Positions 28,540 through 37,209 of a stretch of 64,000 bases of DNA are shown here, piece by piece. Where the stretch lies: contig NZ_AP024653.1 in NCBI RefSeq assembly GCF_019977335.1, positions 1,736,001-1,800,000 of the forward strand. Direction: 5' to 3'. This stretch comes from Arthrobacter sp. NicSoilB4 (GTDB taxonomy: Bacteria; Actinomycetota; Actinomycetes; Actinomycetales; Micrococcaceae). The notes beneath the pieces are model-generated. The model was given only the letters and a program-made list of their open reading frames with translations. It had not been told where the DNA came from and made no database searches. Each line of letters begins with the position of its first letter. Within the stretch, counting starts at the first letter, position 1. The position numbers were made by a program, and so were the translations under genes.

Positions 28540-29475
28540 ATGATGGCCGATTCTGGAATTAGCGGGACACTATCCTTGAATGCTCGGGGCGTCTATCTGC
28601 TCGACGATCACGAGGTCGTCCGGCGGGGCCTACGGCACCTCCTGGAGTCCGACGGCCAGAGCATCGCCGGAGAATCAGGGTCCGCGCCGAAGGCGCTGCG
28701 CCATATTCGCGCCCTTCGCCCCGAGTTGGCCATTATTGACGATGATCTCACCGATGGTTCCGGGATCAGGGTGTGTCGGGATATTGCGGCGGCCGGCCTC
28801 GGCACTAGGTGCGTGATTCTGACCGGGGAGAGCAGCGAGTCCGTGCTGATCGACTCCATTCTGGCCGGCGCATGGGGATGCCTGTCCAAGCAGGACAACA
28901 ATGGCGAACAAATAAGACTCATTCGCCGCGGCCTGGCAGGGCACACAGCATACAGCGGCCGGTTCCGGGCCGCGCTTGCTGCCCCCTCGGCGCTGCGCGG
29001 GCCGAAGCGCCCGGAAGAGCTTCTTCTGACCCTCACAAGACAGGAAATGAATGCCGCCGTCGGGTTGGCGCGAGGGCTGACCAACCGCCAGATCAGCCAG
29101 GAGATGTTTGTGGCAGAAAGGACCGTTAAGCACATGACCTCGTCCGTGCTGAGGAAACTCGGCATGGCACGGAGAACAGAGGCCGCCGTGTTCATCACGA
29201 AGGCGCTGAATCCCACGGAAAACCGTTCGTACCGCTCAAGCCCATTCCCGGATCTGATCGCGGAGGTCACGGCAGCACTACTGGATTGCATCAGCGAGTC
29301 CGGGACCTTGCCGGTCATACACGAAGAGCGGGCTGGGGATGTCCGGCGGCTTGCTGAGGCACTTACAGCGATGGGGACCGGCAGAATAGAAACCGGGCTC
29401 CTGCCGGCACCTCGGGACGCGGCCAACGGCGGTTCTGGGTCCGGTTATCAGGAGCGTCACCGGGTTTCACGCTGA
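28540..29475 (+). CDS. NarL/LuxR-type response regulator, paralogue 1
   Basis: A 311-aa response regulator. The receiver domain (about residues 12-128) has the acidic pair in LLDDHEVVRRG, the phospho-acceptor Asp in IIDDDLTDGSG, Thr in ILTGES and Lys in CLSKQD. A LuxR-type helix-turn-helix follows (LTRQEMNAAVGLARGLTNRQ and VKHMTSSVLRKLGM, about 165-225). An extra tail of about 80 residues (YRSSPFPDLIAEVTAALLDC...) is shared with the paralogues at 32254 and 54527. No histidine kinase is adjacent. ATG 28540 is chosen because both paralogues start MMAD. Confidence 0.9.
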   Translation: MMADSGISGTLSLNARGVYLLDDHEVVRRGLRHLLESDGQSIAGESGSAPKALRHIRALRPELAIIDDDLTDGSGIRVCRDIAAAGLGTRCVILTGESSESVLIDSILAGAWGCLSKQDNNGEQIRLIRRGLAGHTAYSGRFRAALAAPSALRGPKRPEELLLTLTRQEMNAAVGLARGLTNRQISQEMFVAERTVKHMTSSVLRKLGMARRTEAAVFITKALNPTENRSYRSSPFPDLIAEVTAALLDCISESGTLPVIHEERAGDVRRLAEALTAMGTGRIETGLLPAPRDAANGGSGSGYQERHRVSR

Positions 29476-29850
29476 CGGCGGACTCACGCCGCCCTGGCGC
29501 GGCCGCCTGAAATCCCTCGCGGGTAGACGATCATGCCCCCTGCCGGTGAGCGGGGGGCGCCTTGGGCCGTGAAGTGGGTGTTGCTCGGGCACGGACTTAA
29601 CGATGTCATGAATGTCAGGCCGGGCGGGCGCCCTCGAGGGCGTTGTCTTCGGGAACCGCATTGTGCCGACGCCGGATGAGGCCGTCCCCGGCGTTGGTGC
29701 CCAAGGTTGCGGGTCGCCGTGGGATCTGCGGTATTGGCACCGGGAATCATCATCGTCGGATGAGGTCGTGGCCCCGGTGCAGCCCGAGAATGGTCGTGCT
29801 CGCCAGTGACAGAGCGTCCTGCCGCATCCCATCCCGGAACGGAGCCTCCA
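29476..29850. other. Intergenic, no gene seen
   Basis: 375 bp between response regulator 1 and the lipoprotein gene. It contains a GC-rich weak inverted repeat around 29535-29560 and the lipoprotein promoter. Frames here are short and not protein-like. Confidence 0.5.
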
Positions 29851-30297
29851 ATGTCGAGACCTCACCCAATCCTTGCAGGACCGATCGCAGTCGCCGCTTC
29901 CCTCGCGCTGCTCACGGGCTGCAGTACTTCCAGCCCCGGGACGAGCGTCAGCAGCGCCCGAGCGCAGGAGAACGTTTCGCAGGCGTGCGCTGCTGCCAGC
30001 GCCTATTCCGCAGCCCTGACAAATTTCAAACAGACACTCAAACCCGGCGCAACAGTGGAGCAGATCAACTCGGCACGAGACCAGGTCGCGAAAACCTACG
30101 ACGATCTGATCAGGGCCAGCCAGGACGTCGCCAGGGACGAGGTGGACGCCGTCCAAGCGGCCGAAAAGAACTTCGATCGAGCCGTCAAGGCCGTTCCCGA
30201 CGATGCCACCCTGACCCAGGCGTTCGGTTCCCTAAGGGACGAAGCAGCCAACGTCCAGGCCGCGGTCAGCGACCTCCGGACGGCGGCCAAGTGTTAG
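29851..30297 (+). CDS. Small secreted lipoprotein, helical
   Basis: A 148-aa lipoprotein. The signal peptide ends at the lipobox LLTGC near residue 27 (IAVAASLALLTGCSTSSPG). The mature part is a long helical, Ala-rich domain (NFKQTLKPGATVEQINSARD, VDAVQAAEKNFDRAVKAV) with coiled-coil character and a Cys pair (SQACAAAS and the C-terminal KC). It would sit on the outer face of the membrane. Function unknown. ATG 29851 follows GGAGCC and gives a standard signal peptide; the upstream frame start is not needed. Confidence 0.82.
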   Translation: MSRPHPILAGPIAVAASLALLTGCSTSSPGTSVSSARAQENVSQACAAASAYSAALTNFKQTLKPGATVEQINSARDQVAKTYDDLIRASQDVARDEVDAVQAAEKNFDRAVKAVPDDATLTQAFGSLRDEAANVQAAVSDLRTAAKC

Positions 30298-30393
30298 GTT
30301 CGCCAATTTCTGTTCATCCGCAGTAGCCCCCATGCCGCGCATTCGGCTGCCTTAGTGCCAAATGCCCCCCCAGCTGAAAGCAGGGAAGTCAAC

Positions 30394-30780
30394 GTGAGTG
30401 TCTGGGGAAACTTTTGGAACATTATCTGGTGGCTGTTCTATGTGTGGGCCTTCTTCGCCTTCCTGTGGGCGTTGTTCACCGTAATTGGGGACCTGTTCCG
30501 GGACGACAAGCTCAGCGGCTGGTGGAAGGCCATCTGGGTCATCTTCCTGGCTTTCGTGCCCTTTCTGAGCCTTCTGGTGTACTTGATTGCCCGCGGTAAG
30601 GGCATGGCCGAGAGGTCTATGGAACGGGCGCGAAAACATCAGGAGGCCGCGGATGCATACATCCGGGGGCTCTCTGCAGCGAGTCCAAGTGAGGAGATCT
30701 CCAAAGCCAGGGCTCTTCTGGACTCGGGAACCATCAGTGCTGATGAGTTCGACATGATCAAGAGCAAAGTACTGGTCTGA
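30394..30780 (+). CDS. Two-TM protein with C-terminal SHOCT domain
   Basis: A 128-aa membrane protein with a Trp-rich first TM (FWNIIWWLFYVWAFFAFLWA), a second TM (IWVIFLAFVPFLSLLVYLIA) typical of PLD-nuclease-N-type anchors, and a C-terminal SHOCT motif (SEEISKARALLDSGTISADEF). Start GTG 30394 is preceded by AGGGAAG. SHOCT domains mediate assembly; proteins of this layout are common small envelope proteins in actinobacteria. It is followed 7 bases later by a SRPBCC protein. Confidence 0.85.
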   Translation: MSVWGNFWNIIWWLFYVWAFFAFLWALFTVIGDLFRDDKLSGWWKAIWVIFLAFVPFLSLLVYLIARGKGMAERSMERARKHQEAADAYIRGLSAASPSEEISKARALLDSGTISADEFDMIKSKVLV

Positions 30781-30787
30781 GAGCGCC

Positions 30788-31381
30788 ATGAAATCCTATG
30801 AGGCCAAGACACTGATCAATGCCCGGAAATCCACGGTATGGGACATCATCACGGACGGCGGCAACTACACAGTCTGGGACTCTGGCATTACCCACATCTC
30901 CGGCGGACTGCGCAACGGGGGCACGATTCGAGTCCGGAGCCGGACCGGCGGAAACCGTACTTTCCGTCTGCGCGTCCGGCAAATGCCGGGCGAAGCGATG
31001 ACATGGACCCGGCGCCTGGCCCTTGGCCTGTTCAAGGGCGTGTGCACGTTCACGCTCACGTCCCACGGCGAAAAGACGCTTTTGCACGTCAGGCAGGATC
31101 TTGCCGGCCCACTGCTGGGCCTGCTGTGGAAGACCCTGCCCGATATTGAGCAGGCTTTCGCCGAGTACGTAAACGCCGTTAAGAAACGCGCCGAACTGCT
31201 CAGCAGACATGAAGCCAGGATCCACGCTTCACAAGGCCGACCACAGGACGTATCGGGCGAACGCTCAGACCAGCCGAGTGCCCGCGACACTCCGCCTTGG
31301 TCGAGAACGCTTCTTCCCCACGACCAACGTTGGCCTCAACCTCTGCGTCTGCAACAGGACCCTTCAAAATCCTCCTGGTAG
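30788..31381 (+). CDS. SRPBCC-family (polyketide-cyclase-like) protein
   Basis: A 197-aa protein. The first 140 residues fit the START/SRPBCC ligand-binding fold: KSYEAKTLINARKSTVWDII at the start, strands GTIRVRSRTGGNRTFRLRV and FTLTSHGEKTLLHVRQDL, and a long C-terminal helix. The last 50 residues are polar and low-complexity (GERSDQPSARDTPPW), probably disordered. It is co-transcribed with the SHOCT protein. The ligand is unknown. Confidence 0.82.
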   Translation: MKSYEAKTLINARKSTVWDIITDGGNYTVWDSGITHISGGLRNGGTIRVRSRTGGNRTFRLRVRQMPGEAMTWTRRLALGLFKGVCTFTLTSHGEKTLLHVRQDLAGPLLGLLWKTLPDIEQAFAEYVNAVKKRAELLSRHEARIHASQGRPQDVSGERSDQPSARDTPPWSRTLLPHDQRWPQPLRLQQDPSKSSW

Positions 31382-31960
31382 ATGTACGACTGCTTCATAA
31401 GCATCATGACTTCGCAACGCATCATGACGCCGAACGCCCGGCTTTGCATCTGGTGGATCATTGACCTGTTCCGGATCACCAAAGAATACGCCGCCGACGG
31501 TGCCTCCATGCCGTTGGGCGGGACCAATTCCCAGCGCCGCGGCCTGCGGCTGGCATCGACCGCCGTGGCCGCCGCCCTCCTGGCTGCGGTGACCTACATC
31601 ACCGGGGAACCTGTCGCTGGGACAATCGCCGCTACCGTCACCGCGGTGAACGAACTGCTGAACCCGGCCCCGCCGCCACCGGTCAAAAAGTGGGTCACCG
31701 TTGCGGAGGCCTCCGGCACCAAGCTCCCGGGGCCGGTCGTGACCGTCACCGGAAAACTTCACATCGAGTACACCTTCACCGGCCCGGCGGTGGCCTACCT
31801 CCAGCCTGCGAAAGGACCGGCCATCACCATTCTTGCCCGGATCAAGGCCGGAGCCGGGGCGACCGGCATCGCTCTGCAGCCGGGGACCTACACGCTGATA
31901 GTCAGCACTACCGGCACCATCTGGCACCTCACGGCCGAGGAATACCGGCTCCCCGGGTAG
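31382..31960 (+). CDS. Hypothetical protein with one TM segment
   Basis: A frame of 192 codons. A TM-like segment (STAVAAALLAAVTYITGEPV) lies near residues 60-80, followed by a Pro-rich linker (NPAPPPPVKKW) and a beta-rich soluble domain (PVVTVTGKLHIEYTFTGPAV, GIALQPGTYTLIVSTTG). The start is unclear: ATG 31382 follows the SRPBCC stop directly, while ATG 31409, 31424 or 31508 also fit, and none has a good ribosome site. It looks like a membrane-anchored outward-facing domain of unknown function. Confidence 0.62.
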   Translation: MYDCFISIMTSQRIMTPNARLCIWWIIDLFRITKEYAADGASMPLGGTNSQRRGLRLASTAVAAALLAAVTYITGEPVAGTIAATVTAVNELLNPAPPPPVKKWVTVAEASGTKLPGPVVTVTGKLHIEYTFTGPAVAYLQPAKGPAITILARIKAGAGATGIALQPGTYTLIVSTTGTIWHLTAEEYRLPG

Positions 31961-32215
31961 CGGCACGGCCTGTGCCGCATTCGCCTGGACACAGGGCCCC
32001 GCAGCACCTTCAAAGCAACTCGAGGATGCCGACCGTATGCCATGCCCCGGACATCTCGTGCTCCGGGACGTGGGCACTTTTGCCGGAACTCCATCAGGTC
32101 TAGCTTGGAGAGCATCAGGCCCGTGCACACGAACGCGGGCTGGCCGGGAACACCGGGCGGGGGGTCCGGTGGTATTGGTCGCGGCGGCGGGGTCGGCCCC
32201 AATCATCCAATACAG

Positions 32216-32237
32216 CGCCTTCAGGGTCTCAAAGGCG
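32216..32237 (+). promoter_or_regulatory. Conserved hairpin upstream of response regulator 2
   Basis: CGCCTT (32216-32221) pairs with AAGGCG (32232-32237) around GGGTCTC. The same element, CGCCT...GTCTCAC...AGGCG, lies at 54488-54509 before paralogue 3, and a weaker form before paralogue 1. In all three it ends about 15-30 bases before the ATG, so it may control translation or bind a regulator. Confidence 0.55.
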
Positions 32238-32253
32238 AAGGAACGGAACAGGA

Positions 32254-33118
32254 ATGATGGCGGACCCGGGAATCCCTCCGCAGCATCCAAAGCCCGGCCG
32301 GGGTGTGTATTTGCTGGACGACCACGAGGTCCTTAGGCGGGGCTTGCGCCAGGTGCTGGAGTCCGATGGTCGGGGAATCGGGGTCCGCCCGCGAAGCAGC
32401 TCGGCGGATCCCAGCCCTTCGCCCGAATCTGGCCATCCTTGACGATAATCTCACAGACGGAACCGGTGCCGAGGTGTGCCGGGCCATCGCCGCGGCTGGC
32501 TCAACTACACGGTGCGTCACCGGGGGAGCCGACGAAGCCTTGCTGCTCGACTCCATCTTGGTCGGCGCGTGGGGATGCCTGTCCAAGCAGGATGACTGCA
32601 GCGAACAGCTCCGGCTGATCCGCCGCGCACTGTCCGGTTACAGCGCTTACAGCGGGCGGTTCCAGTCGGCGCTTCTGGACCCGTTCCCCGGGCCGAAACG
32701 CCCGGATGAGAGACTCCTGACCCTCACGAGACAGGAAACGAATGTCGCCGTCCGTCTGGGGAAAGGGCTGACCAAACGCCAGATCAGCCAGGAGATGGGG
32801 CTGACAGAAAAGACGGTGAAGAACATGGTCTCGTCCGTGCTGACGAAACTCGGCATGGAGCGTAGAACACAGGCCGCGGTGTTCATCTGCGGAGCGCTGA
32901 ATCACTCGGACGATCCTGACTGCGGCGGCTACCGGTCCAGTCCGTTCCCGGATCTGGTCGCCGAAGTCACCTCAGCGCTGCTGAGCTGTACCAGCGAGGA
33001 CCGCTCAGTGCCGCCTACGGACGCCGAGCGGGCATCGTACGCCCTCCGGCTTGCCGCCGCCCTCGCCGCAACCGGGATCCGGCCGACGCGCCGGCGCCCG
33101 CTGCCGAGCCGGACTTAA
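32254..33118 (+). pseudogene. NarL/LuxR-type response regulator, paralogue 2, inactivated
   Basis: The start (MMADPG, LLDDHEVLRRGLRQVLESDG) is in one frame to about 32371; the rest, from GESGSAREAARRI to the end at 33118, is in another. Alignment with paralogue 3 shows that 11 bases are missing after GATGGTC at 32371. A second, in-frame loss removes two residues before the conserved Thr region (RCVTGG against RCVLMTG). The Asp region (ILDDNLTDGTG), helix-turn-helix (KRQISQEMGLTEKTVKNM) and C-terminal extension are retained. Two independent lesions make a sequencing artefact unlikely. Confidence 0.88.
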
Positions 33119-33266
33119 GAACCCCGGATTCCGCGCCGGCGTTCCCGGGTCCGTAAAGCTGGTGAGCCCGACACCACATCGGGAGAGCCCACGGCGGTGC
33201 ATGCTCGGAGGGCCCGCACTAATAGGGCGTCCACTGGACGCTGTCGTGGCTGTCCTGTCGAGTCGG

Positions 33267-34451
33267 TCAGGTAGTGTGCAGGCGCCGTGACCGGCGACGC
33301 GGGGCCACGGCGGTCCCGTGGGTGTGTCCGATGGCCTCGAGCACCACGGCGGGCAGGCTCTGGGTGCTCATCATGATCTCCCGCTGCCGGCGTGAACCTG
33401 TGCCGGAGGTCAGGATCCTTGCCGCTTCCGAGGTCACTTGCTCCTCGTCCCCGCTGTCGGCCAGGGCCGGCCGGATATGGGAGAGGAGGACCTGGACCGC
33501 TTCTCCGGCCGGGCATGGAGTGTTCAGCAGGGGGTGCAGGAGAGTGCCGTCGACTCCTGATTGACTCGCCTGCCACGCCGCCAGACGCAGTTGCCCGGCG
33601 GACCGGCGGGGCGCAGAAATCCCGGCGCGCCATTCCTGGGCGGCACGTTCAACGAGTGCCCGCACGATCGCGGCAATCGCGGCCGCGTGTGAGGCCTCCA
33701 TGCAGACGTCGGCAATGCGTACCTCCACCGTCGGGTGGTTCCGGGAGAGGCGCGCGTCGAAGTACACCATCCCTTCGTCCAGGAGTACGCCCGTTGTCAG
33801 CAGGGATTGCACGTACCGGTGGTATTCCCGTTCTGATCCGAACCTTTCGCAGGGCCCGGAGGTCGGCCAGCGGTTCCAAGCCTGGTAGCGGAAGCTTGCG
33901 TATCCGGTGTCGGCACCCTGCCAGAAAGGGGAGTTCGCGCTCAGCGCCAGCAGCACGGGCAACCAGATCCGGATGCGGTCCAGAACTGCCACACCTTCGT
34001 CACCGTCGGTGATTCGGACGTGAATATGGAAGCCGCAGGTGAGTTGCTCCCGGAGCGTCAACCCGAACCGGGTTGCCATGTTCAGGAATCGGGGCTGCGG
34101 GACGAGGGTGGGAGTAGCCGGGACGGGACTGGTGGCCACGGCGACCGCTCGTGCCCCCACCGAGTGGGCTGCCTCGTCGGCCAGCTGCCGGCCCTCGCGG
34201 ATGAACGTAATCATTTCCTGCAGCGTGGAACAGACAGGCCCGACGGCCTCGAGCTGCTCTTGCTGGACCTCCAAAGCCAAGAATGGGCCGCCACTGGTTT
34301 CAGGGCGCTGCGGGGCCTTGGCCAAGCACACTTCCGCGGCGGGCACGGGCTGCCCCGTCGTGGCATCGACGAGCAGGAATTCCTCCTCGACGCCGAACGT
34401 CCTTTGAACCCCTCCGCCAGAACGGCTGGGTGGTCTCGTCAGTGAAGAATT
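33267..34451 (-). CDS. YbdK-type carboxylate-amine ligase (GCS2 family)
   Basis: About 394 aa of the glutamate-cysteine ligase 2 family, which forms gamma-glutamyl amides using ATP. Family core: RTFGVEEEFLLVD at the start, FLALEVQQEQLEAVGPVC, QLTCGFHIHVRITDGDEG (metal/substrate loop) and RLSRNHPTVEVRIADVCMEA. The usual start lies just before RTFGVEEEF; TTG 34451 has AGGAG 5 bases upstream and is chosen over the longer frame, which runs to 34745. Real activity in many members is weak, so the product is uncertain. The gene converges on response regulator 2. Confidence 0.88.
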   Translation of the reverse strand, partial: NSSLTRPPSRSGGGVQRTFGVEEEFLLVDATTGQPVPAAEVCLAKAPQRPETSGGPFLALEVQQEQLEAVGPVCSTLQEMITFIREGRQLADEAAHSVGARAVAVATSPVPATPTLVPQPRFLNMATRFGLTLREQLTCGFHIHVRITDGDEGVAVLDRIRIWLPVLLALSANSPFWQGADTGYASFRYQAWNRWPTSGPCERFGSEREYHRYVQSLLTTGVLLDEGMVYFDARLSRNHPTVEVRIADVCMEASHAAAIAAIVRALVERAAQEWRAGISAPRRSAGQLRLAAWQASQSGVDGTLLHPLLNTPCPAGEAVQVLLSHIRPALADSGDEEQVTSEAARILTSGTGSRRQREIMMSTQSLPAVVLEAIGHTHGTAVAPRRRSRRLHTT

Positions 34452-34988
34452 CAAGGCAGCTCCTAACAGGAAGGCCTCCAACCCTGCCACCACGGCAGGG
34501 CGGCTGCCAATGAAGCTATCCAGCCCTCCTCCACGAGCCATGATCACCGGCCCGTGCTGCTGAACTCCCCCCAGAATATCCCCGACAAAAGCATGTCGGA
34601 AGGAAAAGCCTATAAGACGGTCATCGAGGCGCACGTGGACCCATGGCCCACACCTTCCGGGGAACGGTACGCGTAGCAGCGGGTCGGGCAGTGATGCGGG
34701 ACTACCGGAGGCGCGTCCGTGCGCAGGGACAACTTTCCCCGCCACAGCCGCAGAACTGCCGGACCAGGACTGTAGCCCGTATCCGGGCTGGACCAGCTAA
34801 AGCTCTTGCGGGTGTCCCAGCCACGAATGGCTGGGACACGGGAGCGGCACGCCAACATCCGTTGACAACATCATTGAGTTTCCTTCGGATTCTAGGCATC
34901 CGATCCACCCCGTCTAGCCCCGGTTCCGCAAGCTCCACCGGGGCCTGCGGTGCAGGAAAATGTCCCTCCGGCGCTCCTGCGTCGCTGA

Positions 34989-35042
34989 TTTCCTTGGGGG
35001 AATTTCCTGCCCCTTTTTCCTTGGGGGAATTTCCTGCCCCTT
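34989..35042. repeat. Perfect 27-bp tandem duplication
   Basis: Units 34989-35015 and 35016-35042 are identical (each begins TTTCCTTGGGGG and ends CTGCCCCTT). Inside each, TTCCTTGGGGGAA is a weak inverted repeat. The two copies lie 75 bases before the TetR operator. Confidence 0.85.
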
Positions 35043-35114
35043 GCACACCACGTTCGATCTGTCGAGAACGGGCATTTCCCCTCTAGCGGCTGAGCGGGGT
35101 GGTGTTCCGTCGTC

Positions 35115-35144
35115 TTAAGTAGGTAGACTGGGCTACCTACTTAA
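35115..35144. promoter_or_regulatory. TetR operator, 12-bp perfect inverted repeat
   Basis: TTAAGTAGGTAG, 6-base spacer, CTACCTACTTAA. It ends 4-16 bases before the possible TetR starts, so the repressor would block its own promoter and that of the coupled exporter gene. Confidence 0.88.
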
Positions 35145-35147
35145 GGG

Positions 35148-35741
35148 TTGTGTGATGTTGTGGGTGATGGTCTGGGCCGGGAGCGGCCGGCACGTGATCG
35201 GTTGATGACGGCCGCCGCTGAGTTGTTCTATGCGCATGGGATGGCCGCTACCGGGATTGATGCGATCACCGAGAGGGCGGGTGTGGCGCGGAAGAGCCTG
35301 TACAACAACTTCGCGTCCAAGGACGATCTGGTGCTCGCGTATATCCGGGAACGCCACCAGGAGTGGCTGGGCCTGTACGAGCTGCGCGTCGTCAATGCAC
35401 AGACTTCGCGCGATCGGGTGTTGGCGGTGTTCGATGCCTACATCGACCATGCCGGGGCCGCCTACGTCCACGGGTTTCGCGGGTGCGGGCTGCTCAACGC
35501 AGCCGCCGAGCTGCCGGCGGGCGCGCCCGGGCGGGTGGCGGTCCGCGAGCACAAGGAACAGGTCGAGGCGATCCTGGCCGCTGGTCTGGCCTTGATCGTC
35601 GACGCCGACCGGGCCGCAGAGCTCGCCGAGCAGTTGGCGTTCGTGCTCGAAGGTGCAGTAGCCCGCGCCGGCCTAGAGGGCTCTGTTGAGCGCTTGGTCC
35701 ATGCCCGCGCGATCGCCGCCTCGCTGGTGGATGCGCTGTGA
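35148..35741 (+). CDS. TetR-family repressor
   Basis: A protein of up to 197 aa. The TetR helix-turn-helix covers about residues 15-60 (LFYAHGMAATGIDAITERAG, then KSLYNNFASKDDLVLAYI), with a helical ligand-binding C-terminal domain carrying the TetR_C pattern (FRGCGLLNAAAELP). Start TTG 35148 or GTG 35160 are both possible; neither has a ribosome site, so the mRNA may be nearly leaderless. The stop overlaps the start of the EamA gene (GTGA). With the palindromic operator in front it should repress both genes until an exporter substrate binds. Confidence 0.92.
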   Translation: MCDVVGDGLGRERPARDRLMTAAAELFYAHGMAATGIDAITERAGVARKSLYNNFASKDDLVLAYIRERHQEWLGLYELRVVNAQTSRDRVLAVFDAYIDHAGAAYVHGFRGCGLLNAAAELPAGAPGRVAVREHKEQVEAILAAGLALIVDADRAAELAEQLAFVLEGAVARAGLEGSVERLVHARAIAASLVDAL

Positions 35742-36766
35742 GGCGCGAGAAGGTGATCGCCATCGCGGCGATCACCATCACCTCAATGCTGTGGGGCACA
35801 ACGGGCACCGCCGCGACATTCGCACCCGGCGCCGGCCCGCTGGCGATCGGAGCCGCCGCCCTGGGGATCGGCGGCGTTTTGCAGGCTCTCATCGCGATCC
35901 CGGCGCTACGCGCCAGCCGCGGGAAACTACGCGCCAACCTACCCCTGACGGGACTGGGCGCGGTGGCGGTGGCGATCTACCCGCTGGCGTTCTACAGCTC
36001 GATGCACCTGGCCGGGGTGGCGCTCGGCACCGTCGTGTCCCTGGCATCGGCACCGCTGGCTTCCGGTGTGCTGGAATGGTTCGTCCAACGCACCCCGCTC
36101 AGCCGGTGGTGGATGCTGGCCGCCGGGCTTGGCATAACTGGCAGCACTTTGCTGTGTCTTTCTAAGATGGCCCTCGACCCCGGCGATGTCGGTTCGACGC
36201 TTGCCGGCATCGGGCTCGGTCTGGTCGCAGGCGCCACGTACGCCACATATTCGTGGTGCGCCCAACGCCTCATGAGCCGCGGCATTAGTCGCGCCGCCTC
36301 GATGGGGGCAGTGTTCGGAGCCGGCGGCATTCTGCTTGTGCCGGTCCTGCTTATGACCGGCGCACCGCTGATCGCGAGCTCTCAGGTGTTCGCCGTCGCA
36401 GCCTACATGGCTCTGATCCCGATGTTTCTGGGCTACTTGCTCTTCGGATATGGTCTGGAGCGCGTCACTGCCAGCACCGCAACCACGATCACCCTGAGTG
36501 AACCGGCCATCGCCGCGGTCCTGGCCGTGGCCATCGTCGGCGAACGCCTCAGCACTGTTGGCTGGGTAGGGCTTGGCATCATTGCCGTGGCCCTCGCTGT
36601 TCTGGCGATCGCGCCAACCAACACGGTTAGTGCACTGCCGAAATCAGACCCTGTCGTTGTTCTGACACGCCGTCCTCGGCCGGTACTCAAGATGGAAGGC
36701 GGAACAACCTTCGTTGACGCCGACGCCGTCTCCGCGCTCAAGCACGCTCGCTCCCCTGGACGGTGA
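35738..36766 (+). CDS. EamA-family (DMT) exporter
   Basis: A 342-aa membrane protein with ten hydrophobic segments arranged as two EamA repeats (AITITSMLWGTTGTAATFA..., and IGLGLVAGATYATYSWCAQR...). DMT proteins of this type export amino acids, drugs or metabolites. Start GTG 35738 overlaps the TetR stop. The C-terminal 40 residues are polar and extend beyond the usual end. The substrate is unknown and is probably also the TetR ligand. Confidence 0.9.
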   Translation: MRREKVIAIAAITITSMLWGTTGTAATFAPGAGPLAIGAAALGIGGVLQALIAIPALRASRGKLRANLPLTGLGAVAVAIYPLAFYSSMHLAGVALGTVVSLASAPLASGVLEWFVQRTPLSRWWMLAAGLGITGSTLLCLSKMALDPGDVGSTLAGIGLGLVAGATYATYSWCAQRLMSRGISRAASMGAVFGAGGILLVPVLLMTGAPLIASSQVFAVAAYMALIPMFLGYLLFGYGLERVTASTATTITLSEPAIAAVLAVAIVGERLSTVGWVGLGIIAVALAVLAIAPTNTVSALPKSDPVVVLTRRPRPVLKMEGGTTFVDADAVSALKHARSPGR

Positions 36767-36769
36767 CCC

Positions 36770-36986
36770 CGACGTCCGGTCGGTCGCTGCGTCAGCACGG
36801 TCCGACAGTCCCTCGAGGCCGATCTGATCGACCACGTGCACATCGTCCTCGTGCCGATCGTCCTGGGCCGGGGCGAGCGGCTCTGGGATGGACTCGGAAG
36901 GACTCGAAGCAACCATTGAAATCGAAGCGACCCCTTGTGTACTCGGAGTTCTCCATCTGACCTTCGCCCGTCGGACGGCCCGGTAG
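36770..36986 (+). pseudogene. C-terminal remnant of a RibD/dihydrofolate-reductase-like gene
   Basis: Bases 36790-36895 read STVRQSLEADLIDHVHIVLV and PIVLGRGERLWDG, a hallmark of the RibD C-terminal (DHFR-like) family. After one base shift at about 36895 the frame continues GLEATIEIEATPCVLGVLHL to a stop at 36986. The N-terminal two-thirds, including the cofactor site, is missing. The remnant follows the EamA gene directly, so a deletion probably removed the rest. Confidence 0.78.
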
Positions 36987-37061
36987 GTCGACATGTATGG
37001 GGCAGGCCTGGTGCCAGTTCTCAGGAAAGAGGCAGCGGCGGGGAACCGGTAGCGAATGTGT

Positions 37062-37098
37062 CGAAGCTCCGATCAAATGACGGTTGATCGGAGCTTCG
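37062..37098. terminator. Bidirectional terminator, 15-bp stem
   Basis: A perfect stem CGAAGCTCCGATCAA (37062-37076) with TTGATCGGAGCTTCG (37084-37098) and a 7-base loop. It lies between the reductase remnant and the end of the fructan operon and can serve both. TCCATTTTA follows on the plus strand. Confidence 0.85.
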
Positions 37099-37209
37099 GT
37101 CCATTTTATGCAACTGAACTTCGGAGGCTGCTCGGAAGGTATGAACGGCGGTTGGGAACGCGGGCAGTTACCAGATATAGGACGGCTGCCCGCGACGAAA
37201 CGGACGGCG

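Larger units (their letters stand above)
34452..35147. other. Intergenic with tandem repeat and TetR operator
   Basis: About 700 bp without a convincing gene. It includes the hairpin CCCTGCC-ACCAC-GGCAGGG (about 34487-34505) before the GCS2 gene, a perfect 27-bp tandem duplication at 34989-35042 and the TetR operator at 35115-35144. Frames through the tandem repeat show no protein-like features. Confidence 0.55.

Noticed and set aside
34989-35042. CRISPR-like repeat
   Set aside because: Only two adjacent units with no spacer and no cas genes.
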